Shown: positions 8,598 through 19,552, counted from the first letter of the stretch. The stretch: 64,000 nt of DNA from Paludisphaera rhizosphaerae (GCF_011065895.1 NZ_JAALCR010000018.1:62001-126000); one strand, 5' to 3'. Notes: generated from the sequence alone by a model not told the origin. Numbers and translations: made by a program.

Positions 8598-8919
8598 CGC
8601 TGAGAATTCCTCACGACTATCTGAGCCGAACGGGGCCGATCCCCATCGAGCGACGGGACGGCGCCCACGCATCAATGCGTCCGCAACACCATGAAAGCAA
8701 TGAAAGAAAATCGATCAGGCGGCCAACGCCTCTTCAGGGTGGACGTCGGCGGGAAGGGAGAGAACCGCAGTCGACCTGGAGGAACTAAAGCGGTGACATG
8801 CTCGACGGCGGCCCAAGAAATGTCAAGCAAAAAAAGAATCATCATAAAACCCAAACATCATCACAAATCGTTTTTATACATGATATGAATCCCAACGACT
8901 GCAGATGACGGCCACCGCC
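8598..8919. other. Intergenic stretch, AT-rich centre, no gene
   Basis: The divergent spacer between the lipoprotein and the next plus-strand gene. Around 8820-8890 the composition becomes strongly AT-rich (runs such as AAAAAAAG and TTTTTATA), likely promoter DNA for the minus-strand lipoprotein. No coding frame is convincing. Confidence 0.5.
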
Positions 8920-8948
8920 TTGCGACCGCCGGCCGCGACGGCTAAACT
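8920..8948 (+). promoter_or_regulatory. Putative sigma-70-type promoter
   Basis: TTGCGA (8920-8925), a 17-bp spacer and TAAACT (8943-8948), ending 40 bp before the ATG of the next gene. The spacing is ideal; the hexamers match the consensus at four positions each. Confidence 0.5.
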
Positions 8949-8988
8949 CCCCGGTACGACACATGTCATTCTTCGGAGACTCGCGAAC

Positions 8989-9624
8989 ATGAAAACGGAG
9001 CAAGATCCCGGGCCTCGATGGCGGAGACTCGCGATGGTCGCGACAGCGTCGGCGGCGCTGGCGGCAACGGCGCCGGCGCCGCGCTGGAACTTCGAGGCCG
9101 ATCCCCTCGGCGGACCGGCGAAGGGCTTCACGACCGGGGTCGGCCGCTGGGTGGTCGAGGAACGCGACGGGTCAAAGGTGCTGGCGCAGCAGGCGGCCAA
9201 CGACGACCCGGTCTTCAACGTCGCGCTGGTGGACGAGACGAGCTATCAGGAGGTGGACGTCTCGCTGCGCGTGAAGGCCGATGCAGGAGAATTCGACCAG
9301 GGGGGCGGCGTGGTCTGGCGGGCGAAGGACAAGGACAACTATTACGTCGCCCGTTACAATCCGCTTGAGAATAACTTCCGGATGTATCTTGTCGAGAACG
9401 GCCGTCGCACGCAGCTCGACCACGCCGACGCGCCGGGTGACAAGAACTGGCATACGATCCGGATCACGGCCAAGGGGAAGCAGATCGCCGGCTGGCTCGA
9501 CGGCGTCCGACTCCTGACCGCCACCGACCGTACGTTCCTTGGGGCCGGGAAGGTCGGCGTTTGGTCCAAGGCTGACGCCCGCTCGTTCTTCGACGACCTG
9601 ACGGCCACCGAAGTCTCGCCATGA
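8989..9624 (+). CDS. Secreted concanavalin-fold protein (DUF1080-like)
   Basis: A 211-residue protein starting at ATG 8989 (MKTEQDPGP), with a signal region RRLAMVATASAALAATAPA. The mature part is a lectin-like beta sandwich: WNFEADPLGG, EVDVSLRVKADAGEFDQGGGVVWR, DNYYVARYNPLENNFRMY, HTIRITAKGKQIAGWLDG and VGVWSKADARSFFDDL. This is the pattern of PF06439/LamG-like single-domain secreted proteins. It has no obvious catalytic site. The nearby promoter-like element fits this start rather than the upstream in-frame ATG at 8905. Confidence 0.78.
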   Translation: MKTEQDPGPRWRRLAMVATASAALAATAPAPRWNFEADPLGGPAKGFTTGVGRWVVEERDGSKVLAQQAANDDPVFNVALVDETSYQEVDVSLRVKADAGEFDQGGGVVWRAKDKDNYYVARYNPLENNFRMYLVENGRRTQLDHADAPGDKNWHTIRITAKGKQIAGWLDGVRLLTATDRTFLGAGKVGVWSKADARSFFDDLTATEVSP

Positions 9625-10005
9625 ACCCGGGGGATGATCCTGGGCGTCCATAAGATCGGCGACGTCCTGCTCGGCCACTTCATGCCGGCCGAAATCACGA
9701 AGACTCATTCATTCTCGCCGACACAATAATCCCCCTTAATGAGCACTTTGTTATCGAACGGGCCGTGTGATCGACGCTGGCTCCCTCCAACATCATCCTG
9801 GTTGTCGACCGCCACTGGATCCGACGGCCGAAAACCCACCGCCGCGCGGACAAATGCTCGCCACATTAATTTGTAACTTTCTTTTCATGATCGATTCTGA
9901 TCGTGAATCGGCAGCATGTTGCGCGATTCCACCGCATCGGCGCGGCGATTGCCAAGCCTCAGCGCGTCCCCCATTCAACCAGTCCGACACGCAAGAGGCC
10001 CCCAC
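9625..10005. other. Intergenic stretch upstream of a DUF1559 gene
   Basis: This 381-bp spacer has AT-rich patches at about 9715-9760 and 9855-9905. A 31-codon frame (9634-9729) is too short to support. The DUF1559 promoter is probably here, but I cannot fix its hexamers. Confidence 0.45.
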
Positions 10006-11037
10006 ATGAGACTTCGCCGCGCTTTCACCTTGATCGAACTGCTCGTCGTCATCGCGATCATCGCCGTGCTCATCGCACTCTTACTGCCGGCCGTGCAGGC
10101 GGCCCGAGAGGCGGCCCGCCGCATTCAGTGCACGAACAACCTGAAGCAGTTGGGCCTCGCGCTGCATAACTACGAGTCGGCCGTCGGCGCCTTGCCCATG
10201 GCGTTGACCATCTCGGGGACGGGGACGACGGTGAGGTGGACGAACTCGTGGGGAGCCCATGCTCGGGTCCTACCCTACTCCGAGCAGGGTTCGCTCTTTA
10301 ACAATTGCAATTTCGCCGTCGATATGCAGACGCCCGAGAACACCACGGCGACGGCCGTCGTGATCCCGTACCTGATCTGCCCCAGCGAGGTCCGCCCCCC
10401 GACCCGCGCCACGACGACCGCCGGGGCGCAAACTTATGGGTTGGCGAACTACGCCTACTGCGAGGGCGACTGGTTCGTCTGGGGTGGTTTCGCGAACCCG
10501 ATGAAGAACCGTTGCGTCTTCGGGGTGAATCAGAGCCGCCCCCTGGCCGAACTCTCCGACGGGACGAGCAACACGCTGTTTATGTCCGAGGGAAAGGGGT
10601 TCTTCACCTACTATCGGGACTGCCCGACCTTCAGCATCGTCAACGACCCACACAACGTGCCGCCGCCGTCCGCCGAGCCCTTGGCCGTCGTCCCCGAATA
10701 CAGCGGGACCTGCGCCGTCAGGGTTGAGGAAGGGCGGACGCAGTGGTTCGAATCGGGCGTGCATCACAACGGCTTCACCACCGCCTGGCCCCCTAATAAG
10801 AAGACGCCGGGCGGTCCGAACAAGATGTACGCCGACGTCGACATCAACAGCAGCCGCGAAAAGCTCGGCCGCCCTTCGTTCGCCGCGGTCACCGCCCGCA
10901 GCTACCACGCCGGCGGCGTCAACGCGTTGCTCGCCGATGGGTCCGTCCGGTTCGTCAAGGATTCGATCAACGGCCTGACCTGGCGGGCTCTCGGCAGCGT
11001 CGCCGGCGGCGAGGTCGTCTCGGCCGACTCGTACTGA
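10006..11037 (+). CDS. DUF1559 pseudopilin-like protein, GDWFVWGG subtype
   Basis: A 343-residue protein; leader MRLRRA, then [20 protein letters not shown] and the [20 protein letters not shown] helix. The body has the landmarks [17 protein letters not shown] and [10 protein letters not shown], and the C-terminus [20 protein letters not shown] ends [10 protein letters not shown]. It shares these landmarks and the RIQCTNN helix with the gene at 13265, so the two are close paralogues. The start is placed next to the leader; the upstream in-frame ATG would add 30 residues of non-leader sequence. A perfect terminator hairpin follows the stop. Confidence 0.92.
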   Translation: MRLRRAFTLIELLVVIAIIAVLIALLLPAVQAAREAARRIQCTNNLKQLGLALHNYESAVGALPMALTISGTGTTVRWTNSWGAHARVLPYSEQGSLFNNCNFAVDMQTPENTTATAVVIPYLICPSEVRPPTRATTTAGAQTYGLANYAYCEGDWFVWGGFANPMKNRCVFGVNQSRPLAELSDGTSNTLFMSEGKGFFTYYRDCPTFSIVNDPHNVPPPSAEPLAVVPEYSGTCAVRVEEGRTQWFESGVHHNGFTTAWPPNKKTPGGPNKMYADVDINSSREKLGRPSFAAVTARSYHAGGVNALLADGSVRFVKDSINGLTWRALGSVAGGEVVSADSY

Positions 11038-11051
11038 GACCGTTGCAGAAC

Positions 11052-11085
11052 CCGGCGCGGATCGGCCGCCACCGATCCGCGCCGG
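11052..11085 (+). terminator. Terminator hairpin, 14-bp perfect stem
   Basis: CCGGCGCGGATCGG (11052-11065) pairs with CCGATCCGCGCCGG (11072-11085) around a 6-nt loop, starting 14 bp after the DUF1559 stop. TCTCATTTC follows, a weak T-rich tail. Confidence 0.75.
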
Positions 11086-11424
11086 TCTCATTTCGAACAC
11101 CGCGTCCCTCGCGGCACCCCAGTGTGAAACGTGCGGAATCAGGCCGGAGAAGGCGAACCACCGCCCCGCCCGTCTGATCGTTTTACAACTGTAGGTTTAA
11201 TAAATTAGTATTTATGTGCCGCTTTTTTCGAAAAGACCTATGGAATTCCGAGTCAAGGCGGATTAAGTTCCAATCACTCTCCCTTCACGCCGAAGTGATG
11301 AACGACACGCCGGCCCAGATCGACCGGGCCGTCGTTGTACCGGTCCGTCCCAACGGCGGGTGCCGCGCATCGCGTCCTACATACGATCGTTCGATCTCTT
11401 GTCTATCGTAGGAGCCTTCCGAGC
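11086..11424. other. Intergenic stretch with AT-rich promoter-like segment
   Basis: Between two DUF1559 genes. TTTACA (11182-11187), an 18-bp spacer and TAGTAT (11206-11211) form a plausible promoter in an AT-rich block, about 213 bp before the next ATG. The leader after it would be long; I see no conserved RNA structure in it. Confidence 0.4.
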
Positions 11425-12534
11425 ATGTCCTCACGTCGCGGGTTCACGTTGATCGAACTGCTGGTGGTGATCGCCATCATCGCCGTTCTGATCGCCCTTC
11501 TGTTGCCCGCCGTTCAGTCGGCCCGCGAGGCCGCTCGCCGGGCGCAATGCGTCAACAACCTGAAGCAGATCGGGCTGGCGGTGCATAATTTCGAGAGCGC
11601 CAACAACGAGTTCCCGCCGGGGATGGGTCCGGCGCCGCTGGCGGCGCCGAGCCTGGGATCTGGTACGCGGGTTGGCGTGCAAGCCCTGATTCTGCCGTAC
11701 CTGGAACAGGCGTCCCTGTACGGGACGTTCAACCTCCAGCTTGAAATCAATTCGACGGGCGAGAACGACACGGCCCGCTGCCAGCAGATCGGTGCGTTCC
11801 TCTGTCCTTCCGACGGCAAGGGCTTCCGCAGCCCCGGAACGCGGACGTACGCCAACAGCATCGGCAGTTGGGGCCAGAGCAACTATTACGGCAGCAACGG
11901 GGCGACGGCCTCACAGATCTACAATACGGTGAGCACGTCGTTCCCTTACAACGAGACCAACTCGGGGACCCTGGGGGTCTTCAACGTCTCGCTGAACGTC
12001 TCGGCGCCCGCGCCGACGACTGCGGTGCCCAGTCCGGATTTTCGCAAGGTGACGAGCAAGACGACGATCGCCTCGATCTCCGACGGCACCAGCAATACGG
12101 CGATGTTCGCGGAGATTCGGATCTCCAACATCCCCTACCCGGTGACGGCCAACATCCCCGGCGACTACAACACCGTGTATCTGCCGTCTTCGTGGACCGT
12201 CCCGGTCGACAATTACGTTCCCCAGGCGGGCTGCTCCGGAGTGCCGTACAACACCCGGATCACCTATAAGGGCCAGCAATACTATCGCGGCAACATCCCC
12301 GAACTGGCCTACTACAACCACACCCAGACGCCCAACACGAAGCAGATGGATTGCGGCGACGTGACCTACTTCACGTCGGCCCACATGGCGGCCCGGAGCT
12401 ACCACTCCGGCGGCGTGAACGTGGCCTTCTGCGACGGCTCCGTGAAGTTCATCAAGGACTCGATCAGCCTGACGACCTGGATGGCGCTCGGAACCAGGGC
12501 CGGCGGCGAGGTCGTCTCGGCCGACGCCTATTGA
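11425..12534 (+). CDS. DUF1559 pseudopilin-like protein
   Basis: A 369-residue protein with leader MSSRRG, then [20 protein letters not shown] and the [20 protein letters not shown] helix. It has [14 protein letters not shown] in the middle and the C-terminal signature [20 protein letters not shown], ending [15 protein letters not shown] ribosome site precedes the ATG. It is the longest of the seven copies except for 18355-19485, with a longer variable middle section. A textbook terminator follows, then a lipoprotein gene. Confidence 0.92.
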   Translation: MSSRRGFTLIELLVVIAIIAVLIALLLPAVQSAREAARRAQCVNNLKQIGLAVHNFESANNEFPPGMGPAPLAAPSLGSGTRVGVQALILPYLEQASLYGTFNLQLEINSTGENDTARCQQIGAFLCPSDGKGFRSPGTRTYANSIGSWGQSNYYGSNGATASQIYNTVSTSFPYNETNSGTLGVFNVSLNVSAPAPTTAVPSPDFRKVTSKTTIASISDGTSNTAMFAEIRISNIPYPVTANIPGDYNTVYLPSSWTVPVDNYVPQAGCSGVPYNTRITYKGQQYYRGNIPELAYYNHTQTPNTKQMDCGDVTYFTSAHMAARSYHSGGVNVAFCDGSVKFIKDSISLTTWMALGTRAGGEVVSADAY

Positions 12535-12552
12535 TCGTTCCCCTCGCTTCCG

Positions 12553-12581
12553 CGGGCCGCTCGGAGAGCGAGCGGCCCGCT
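12553..12581 (+). terminator. Rho-independent terminator
   Basis: GCGGGCCGCTC (12553-12563), a 7-nt loop and GAGCGGCCCGC (12571-12581), immediately followed by TTTTCTCCTTTT. An 11-bp perfect GC stem plus T-rich tail. It lies between a DUF1559 gene and a lipoprotein gene on the same strand. Confidence 0.9.
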
Positions 12582-12607
12582 TTTCTCCTTTTGCCTGCGA
12601 GTCACGA

Positions 12608-13066
12608 ATGCCGTCTTCCCGCATTCCCTCAGCCTGGATCGTCGCCGCGGCCCTGGCCGCGGCTGTGACGCCCGGCTGCGGTCCGCCGCAGTCGGTCACC
12701 AACGCCCCCGAACACTACGACATGGGCTCGCTGGACGAGGTGGCCGACCTGTATAATTCCGCCTACAACGCCAAGAAGAAACCTCCCGCTTCGATCAAGG
12801 ATTTCGTCCGGGGCGACCTCTTCGTCGGCGGCATGAACGCCATCAAGAAGGGCGAGGTCGTCGTCTACTGGGGAGTCACCCCCACCCCCGGCGAACCCAC
12901 CCAGGAGATCCTCGCCTACAAGGCTGACGTCCCCGAGAAGGGCGGTTACGTCCTGCTCAAGGATCTGACCACCAAGGCCATGACCGCCGACGAGTTCAAG
13001 GCCGCTCCCAAACCTTCCGGCCCCACCTCGGCCGACACGGCGAAGCCCGAAGCCAAGAAAAGCTGA
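12608..13066 (+). CDS. Small lipoprotein, unknown function
   Basis: A 152-residue protein with an N-terminal export signal (SAWIVAAALAAAVTPGC) and Cys at a lipobox-like position. The mature part has GSLDEVADLYNSAYNAKKKPP, quoted in part as SLDEVADLYN, and a C-terminal charged Lys/Pro/Ala-rich tail. There is no transthyretin-like pattern, unlike other DUF1559 partners in this window. It begins 73 bp after the DUF1559 stop, beyond a strong terminator, so it may need read-through or its own promoter. Function unknown. Confidence 0.75.
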   Translation: MPSSRIPSAWIVAAALAAAVTPGCGPPQSVTNAPEHYDMGSLDEVADLYNSAYNAKKKPPASIKDFVRGDLFVGGMNAIKKGEVVVYWGVTPTPGEPTQEILAYKADVPEKGGYVLLKDLTTKAMTADEFKAAPKPSGPTSADTAKPEAKKS

Positions 13067-13264
13067 ACTACGCTCCTCCACACCGACGCCGCCGCGGACG
13101 ATAACCATACCTTCCGCCCCGGCGTCTTTGTATTTCGAAGACAAACCGGCCGATCTCCTCCCCTCACCGCCCTTGACGAACGAGGCGAAATGGGATGAAA
13201 TGGTTTTCATGATCGCCAAAACGAGTCTCGATGGTTCCGCCGACGTCGCTTTCGAGATTCCGTC

Positions 13265-14299
13265 ATGAATCCCAAACTCTTTCCTCGCCCCGGCTTTACG
13301 CTGATTGAGCTGCTCGTCGTCATCTCGGTCGTGGGTTTGCTGATCGCGCTGGTCTTGCCGGCGGTGCAGGCCGCACGGGAGGCGGCCCGGCGGATTCAGT
13401 GCACGAACAATCTGAAGCAGATCGGGCTGGCCCTGAACACATATGAGAGCCTGCTCGGCGGCTTCCCCCCTTCGCAGGTGCTCGCGGCCTCGGCGACCGG
13501 GGACCTGGCGTGGTACAGCGGCTGGAGCGTCCACGCCCGGATTCTTCCGTACCTGGACCAGCAGCCGATGTTCGCCGCGATCAACTTCGCCTCGCCGTTC
13601 AACGACCCCGGCAATCGGACGGTGGTGGCGAACAGTCTCTCAACCTTCATCTGCCCCAGCGAGATCAACCGCGACCGTCAGATGACGCCCTACGGCCCTG
13701 TCGGAATTACCAGTTACGGGTTCACGATGGGGGACTGGTTCGTCTGGGGAGGGGTCGGCGGCGACCACAACGTCTCCGCGTTCGGTCCCAACCGCTCGAC
13801 CTCGCCGGCGGCGATCACGGACGGCCTCAGCCTGACGATGCTGGCGGCCGAGGTGAAGACGTATCAGCCGCGCGTCGTCGGCTGCCCGCTGGCCGGGATC
13901 GACGACCCTCACGACGTCCCTTCCCCCGACGCCGACCTGTACGAGGTCGCTCCGGAGTTCGCCAGCCCCTGCGCCGCCGGCCGGGTTCTGCCGGTCGGCC
14001 ACACGGAATGGCCCAACGGCAACGCGACCATGTCCGCCTTCACGACCGCCTGGACCCCCAACAAGCGGACGATGGGGGGGCTCTACAAGGAACACGACCT
14101 CGACTTCATGACGCTCCACGAGCGCGAGTTGTCCCCCACGTTCGGCTCGCTGACCGCCCGCAGCCATCACGGCGGCGGCGTCAACGTGCTCCTTGGCGAC
14201 GGCTCCGTCCGGTTCGTCAGGGACAGCGTCGCCGGCCCCCTCTGGCGAGCGTTGGGCACCATCGCCGGCGGCGAAGTGGTCACCGCCGGCTCCTACTGA
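13265..14299 (+). CDS. DUF1559 pseudopilin-like protein, GDWFVWGG subtype
   Basis: A 344-residue protein: leader MNPKLFPRPG, then [20 protein letters not shown] and the [20 protein letters not shown] helix. Its body repeats the landmarks of the 10006 gene: [20 protein letters not shown] and FTTAWTPNKR. The C-terminal signature is ARSHHGGGVNVLLGDGSVRF, ending GGEVVTAGSY. The membrane helix is slightly altered (ISVVGLLIALV rather than [11 protein letters not shown]). Paralogue of 10006-11037; the pair flanks one member of the other subtype. Confidence 0.92.
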   Translation: MNPKLFPRPGFTLIELLVVISVVGLLIALVLPAVQAAREAARRIQCTNNLKQIGLALNTYESLLGGFPPSQVLAASATGDLAWYSGWSVHARILPYLDQQPMFAAINFASPFNDPGNRTVVANSLSTFICPSEINRDRQMTPYGPVGITSYGFTMGDWFVWGGVGGDHNVSAFGPNRSTSPAAITDGLSLTMLAAEVKTYQPRVVGCPLAGIDDPHDVPSPDADLYEVAPEFASPCAAGRVLPVGHTEWPNGNATMSAFTTAWTPNKRTMGGLYKEHDLDFMTLHERELSPTFGSLTARSHHGGGVNVLLGDGSVRFVRDSVAGPLWRALGTIAGGEVVTAGSY

Positions 14300-14416
14300 C
14301 CGACGCTCTGCCGCCCGAGCGCCGCACAGTTTCGCCCGGAGCGCGTCACCTCAAAGGAAAAGCCGGGTTTCATACTCCGTGGGAATGTTCCGTCCCGAGG
14401 AAAGGAGACGTCGACG

Positions 14417-15358
14417 ATGAGCCGGCTCCGCACGACGGTCGGCGCGATGATTGTCCTGGCGACGACGGCGGCCGCCGCGCCCGCGGCCGATGAAGGCGGC
14501 GGTCGAACCCTGCGCGACGTCGCCTATTCCGATGTCAGCCCAAAGACGCGACTGAACGTCGACGCTCCGATGGAGGGCGAGAATCATCCGATCATCGTCT
14601 GGATCCACGGCGGCGCCTGGACGTTCGGCGACAAGGATTTCGTCCAGTCCCAGCCCAAGGCGTTCCCGAAGCGGGGATACGTCTGGGTCGGCGTGGAGTA
14701 TCGGTTCGTCCCCGAAGTCACCTACAAGGAACAGGCCGGCGACGTGGCGAATGCCGTCCGATGGGTTCGCGACCACGCCCGGGAGTTCGGCGGCGACCCC
14801 AAGAAGATCTTCCTGATGGGCCACAGCGCCGGCGCCCACCTGGCCGCCCTGACCGGCATCGACGAGCGTTACCTCAACGACGCCGGGATGAAGCTCGACG
14901 AGATCTCCGGCGTCGTCCTGCTCGACGGCGCCGGCTATGACGTGGCGCGTCAGATTCGCGACTCCGCCCTGCCGGTGATCCGCTCGATGTACGTCAACGT
15001 CTTTGGGACCGACCCCAAGATCCAGCAAGACGCCTCGCCGATCGCGCACGTCGAGAAGGACAAGGGGATTCCGCCTTTCCTGCTGCTGCACGTCGGCCGG
15101 GTCGATTCCAAGGCCCAATCCACCACTCTGGCCGCCAAGCTCCGCAAGGCGGGCGTCGAGGCGACCGTGGGGGCCTTCCCGTCCAAGACCCACATGACCA
15201 TCAACCGCGAGATGGGCCTCCCCCACGACAAGCCCACTGAGGCCGTCTTCAACTTCCTCGATCGGCTCTCCAGCGACGAGGACGCCAAGAAGCCAGACGC
15301 CCTGAAGGCCGACGACGCGAACCAGCCCGAATCCTCCCGGTCACCCAAACGCGACTAG
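14417..15358 (+). CDS. Secreted alpha/beta-hydrolase, carboxylesterase/BD-FAE-like
   Basis: A 313-residue exported hydrolase. AAAGGAG precedes the ATG; the signal is TVGAMIVLATTAAAAPAADE. The oxyanion motif HGGAW follows strand IIVWI, the nucleophile elbow is GHSAGAH, and the late Asp and His of the triad probably lie in HVGRVDSKAQ and SKTHMTI. This layout matches the hormone-sensitive-lipase/BD-FAE-type esterases common among polysaccharide-degrading bacteria, so deacetylation of plant or algal polymers is a reasonable guess. The tail (last 35 residues) is hydrophilic and disordered-looking. Confidence 0.88.
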   Translation: MSRLRTTVGAMIVLATTAAAAPAADEGGGRTLRDVAYSDVSPKTRLNVDAPMEGENHPIIVWIHGGAWTFGDKDFVQSQPKAFPKRGYVWVGVEYRFVPEVTYKEQAGDVANAVRWVRDHAREFGGDPKKIFLMGHSAGAHLAALTGIDERYLNDAGMKLDEISGVVLLDGAGYDVARQIRDSALPVIRSMYVNVFGTDPKIQQDASPIAHVEKDKGIPPFLLLHVGRVDSKAQSTTLAAKLRKAGVEATVGAFPSKTHMTINREMGLPHDKPTEAVFNFLDRLSSDEDAKKPDALKADDANQPESSRSPKRD

Positions 15359-15372
15359 CGACGCGCGTGAGA

Positions 15373-15397
15373 CGGCGGGAACCGCGGCCGCCCGCCG
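15373..15397 (+). terminator. Terminator hairpin after esterase gene
   Basis: CGGCGGG (15373-15379) pairs with CCCGCCG (15391-15397); ATTCTTCCTCCCTT follows. A 7-bp GC stem with a T-rich tail, 15 bp past the esterase stop. Confidence 0.6.
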
Positions 15398-15538
15398 ATT
15401 CTTCCTCCCTTCACCAATTTCTCGCTTGCGACCAGGTCAGCGCGCGTCTCCAAATGATGGTTCGGGGGCCAGGGGTTCCGGCATGGCTGGGCGCCTGTCG
15501 CGCATGCCCCTCCCGAGCCGTCATGGGGAGCGTCAGCG

Positions 15539-17779
15539 ATGTCCACTCCGAGGGTGCCGGAACGCATCGCGTCCGCCGCAAAATCGCGGATGGACGAGCA
15601 GGAGGCCAGGAAGCAGCGAGACAAGGTCCTGAAGGCCACTGAGAGCGGCAAGCCGCTCTCGGCCGAGCCGGACGCCGAAAGGAAGATCAAGCGGTTCAGC
15701 GCGGTCGCCCACGTGAGCGAGGAGCGAGCCAAGACTCTCGTCAGGGGGACCGCCCCCGAACGGCTCGGGCTCGCGGGCGAAGTCGCGTTGGGGGCCGAGC
15801 GAATCCAGGGCAAGACCACTGATTTCGTCGGCGTCTCATTCCTCGACCGCGCCAGGGCGGCGTCGGGAAGCGTGGCGAGGGTGATCAGCAGGGACGGATC
15901 GCCGATCGGCAGCGGGTTCATGGTCTCCGACCGGCTGTTCCTCACGAACAACCACGTCCTGCTGAGCGAGGCCGACGCCGCGGGTATGCTGCTGGAGTTC
16001 AACTACGAGCTCGACATCCAGGGCCGCACCCGCATCGTGACCCGCTTTGAAATCGACTCCCGGGCGTTCTTCGTGACCAACCTGGAAGACGACCTGGATT
16101 TCACGCTCGTCGCCGTCGGCAGGCGGGAATCCGGGCCGAACTCGCTCGCCGACTTCGGCTACTGCCCGATCCTGGATTCAGACGACAAGCACATCCTCGG
16201 CGAGTTCGTGAATATCATCGAGCACCCCGACGGCGACTTCAAACAGGTCGTCCTGCGCGAGAATCAACTCGTCACGCGGCTCGAGACGGTTCTGCATTAC
16301 ATGGCCGACACCTCGCCAGGGTCCTCGGGCTCTCCGGTCTTCAACGACCAGTGGGAGGCCGTGGCCCTCCACCACTACGGGGAACCGTTCCGGCAAACGG
16401 TCGACCAGGACGGCAAGCCCATCGATCGCCAGTTGAACGAGGGCATCCGCATCAGCGCGATCGTGAAGGCGCTGGGGGATGTTCGACGCGGATTGTCGGA
16501 CGCACAACGGGGGATCCTCGACACCGCTCTGAACACGTCCGAACGAGGACCAAGTCGGGCCGACGACATCGCGGACCTGCTGTCGGGGACAGGCCAATCG
16601 AACCGTAACGACGATTCCACCTCCAACGAACGGGAGCCAGCACCGATGAACGGCGGCGACGCACGCTCCAACGCGGACGGCTCGGTCACCTTGACGGTCC
16701 CGCTTGAGATCACCGTCCGCCTCGGGGGCGCTGGCTATTCGGCCAGGGTTACGCCGAACGAGCCGACGACGTCGAGTGCGGAGCGCAAGCCCCCTCCCGA
16801 CAGCGACTACTCCAACCGCAAGGGCTACGATCCCAATTTCCTCCCCGGATTCGTCGTCCCTTTCCCTGCGATCACCGACGATGCGCCGGGCACGCCGGCC
16901 AGGCTCAGCCGAACGAGCCGCAACGAAGACCCGACCATCCTCAAGTACGAGCACTTCAGCATCGTCATAAACGCCGACCGAAAGATGGCGTTCGTGACGG
17001 CAGTCAACATCGACGGCGCGTTGTCTCGATCGGTCAATCGCGATACCGGAAAAGCCAAGCCCGGCTTCGAGCGGTTCGTCGTCGAGGCCGCCCCGGAGTC
17101 GGCCGAGGCCACCGAGAAGTGGTATGAGGATCCGCGAATCCCCGCCGGGGTTCAAACCACCCAGGCCCTCTACGACAACCAACGCCCGCGCGTGTTCGAC
17201 CGGGGCCACATGGTCCGGCGCGAGGATCCGAACTGGGGGACGGACGAGTCGGCGGAACGCGCCAATGCCGACACGTTCCACTTTGCGAACTGCTGCCCGC
17301 AGGCGTCCCCGTTCAACCAGCAGGCTCGATTCTGGCAGGGCATCGAGAACTTCGTCCTGGACAACGCCCGCTCCGAGGACGCCAAGGTCTCTGTCTTCAC
17401 GGGGCCGGTCTTCGCTCGCAACGACCCCCGCTACCGCGACGTCCGGGTGCCGGTGCAGTTCTACAAGATCGTCGCCCATGTGGACGGAGGCGAGTTGCGG
17501 GCCATCGCCATGCTCGCCAGCCAGGCGGACTTCCTGAACCGTCTTCCCGAGCGGATCGGCGGAGAGCGCTTCGACGATCTGGGGGACGTCGAGCAGTATC
17601 AGACGACCGTCGCCGAGATCGAGGAGCTGACGGGCATCGACTTCGGCCCGCTTCGCGACGCGGACGTATTCGGCGATCGAGAATCGCTCGGCTCGCCGCT
17701 TCGCCTCCTCCGATCGTTCGACGATCTTGTCCTGAACGGCCGACCGGAACGCCGACCGGCATCGCGTCGTCGCTATTGA
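15539..17779 (+). CDS. Trypsin-like protease fused to DRGH-type DNA/RNA endonuclease
   Basis: A 746-residue protein. GGGGAG lies 8 nt before the ATG, and there is no signal peptide, so it is probably cytoplasmic. Residues 1-90 are a charged helical prodomain-like region. Residues 105-285 form a trypsin-like protease with all three catalytic residues: His139 in LTNNHVLL, Asp187 in DDLDFTLVAV and Ser263 in TSPGSSGSPVF. A linker of about 100 residues follows, rich in Asn, Ser and Asp. Residues 460-720 form a NUC1/EndoG-like beta-beta-alpha-metal nuclease with DRGHM (His557) and the companion segment HFANCCPQASPFNQQ. Such protease-nuclease fusions suggest a proteolytically triggered nuclease effector; that role is inference. 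It stands alone, with no obvious partner gene. Confidence 0.88.
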   Translation: MSTPRVPERIASAAKSRMDEQEARKQRDKVLKATESGKPLSAEPDAERKIKRFSAVAHVSEERAKTLVRGTAPERLGLAGEVALGAERIQGKTTDFVGVSFLDRARAASGSVARVISRDGSPIGSGFMVSDRLFLTNNHVLLSEADAAGMLLEFNYELDIQGRTRIVTRFEIDSRAFFVTNLEDDLDFTLVAVGRRESGPNSLADFGYCPILDSDDKHILGEFVNIIEHPDGDFKQVVLRENQLVTRLETVLHYMADTSPGSSGSPVFNDQWEAVALHHYGEPFRQTVDQDGKPIDRQLNEGIRISAIVKALGDVRRGLSDAQRGILDTALNTSERGPSRADDIADLLSGTGQSNRNDDSTSNEREPAPMNGGDARSNADGSVTLTVPLEITVRLGGAGYSARVTPNEPTTSSAERKPPPDSDYSNRKGYDPNFLPGFVVPFPAITDDAPGTPARLSRTSRNEDPTILKYEHFSIVINADRKMAFVTAVNIDGALSRSVNRDTGKAKPGFERFVVEAAPESAEATEKWYEDPRIPAGVQTTQALYDNQRPRVFDRGHMVRREDPNWGTDESAERANADTFHFANCCPQASPFNQQARFWQGIENFVLDNARSEDAKVSVFTGPVFARNDPRYRDVRVPVQFYKIVAHVDGGELRAIAMLASQADFLNRLPERIGGERFDDLGDVEQYQTTVAEIEELTGIDFGPLRDADVFGDRESLGSPLRLLRSFDDLVLNGRPERRPASRRRY

Positions 17780-17939
17780 GCAGGATGGAATCGAGCCATC
17801 GAATCGCCCGAAAACCCCGGAGCCTCTCGAGGCGGACTGCTCCGGGAGGCGCCTCTCGGCCCGGGGCCGCCGTCAACCGCTCACGCCGCGGCGACGTGGA
17901 GCGACCGCGGGGCGTCCCCTGAGCCGTGGGCGGAGGGCC

Positions 17940-18323
17940 TCATTTCAGGTCGACGGTGTACGCCCCCTTCTCAGCGGAAACGACGACCTCGATTCCGGAG
18001 GAAGCCAGGTTCTGGTACTTCAGGGGGAGGACGGACTTTGAGATGTTCTTGACGGCGACCCGGTGCGAGCCGGGGACGGCGCCGTCGTCCTTGGCGAAGG
18101 TTGAGAGGGTGAACGAGCCGTCAGGGCCGACCTCCCCCTGGGCCTCGCGACCGGCGTCGGGCTCGAAGACCACGGTCCCCTGCGCCAAAGGCTTCCCCTT
18201 GTAGGTGACGATCCCCTTCACGGGAACCGTCATCCCACCGGGGGGCGTTGACGAGGAATCGCCGCAGCCGACGAAGATCAGGGAGAGGGCCAGGGCGACG
18301 ACGGATCGGCAGAAACGGCGCAT
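17940..18323 (-). CDS. Lipoprotein with transthyretin-like domain
   Basis: A 127-residue lipoprotein: signal SVVALALSLIFVGC with Cys in FVGC, a short Ser/Thr/Pro linker, then a single beta-sandwich domain (VPVKGIVTYKGKPLAQGTVVF, DGSFTLSTF, VPGSHRVAVKN). AAAGGA lies about 10 nt before the ATG. It starts only 31 bp after the stop of the upstream DUF1559 gene on the same strand, so they are very likely one operon. A surface partner for the pseudopilin is inferred. Confidence 0.87.
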   Translation of the reverse strand: MRRFCRSVVALALSLIFVGCGDSSSTPPGGMTVPVKGIVTYKGKPLAQGTVVFEPDAGREAQGEVGPDGSFTLSTFAKDDGAVPGSHRVAVKNISKSVLPLKYQNLASSGIEVVVSAEKGAYTVDLK

Positions 18324-18354
18324 TGGGCTGTCGTCCTTTCGTGGGCCGGGTCGA

Positions 18355-19485
<1,131 letters not shown>

Positions 19486-19552
19486 GGGAGTTGATGCTCT
19501 GGGACGTGTGGATGACATCCTGACGACGCGAGCATCAGACTAACGTCCAAAA

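Noticed and set aside
9634-9729. 31-codon frame after the lectin-fold gene
   Set aside because: Readable sequence but too short, no good ribosome site and no recognised motif; could be chance.
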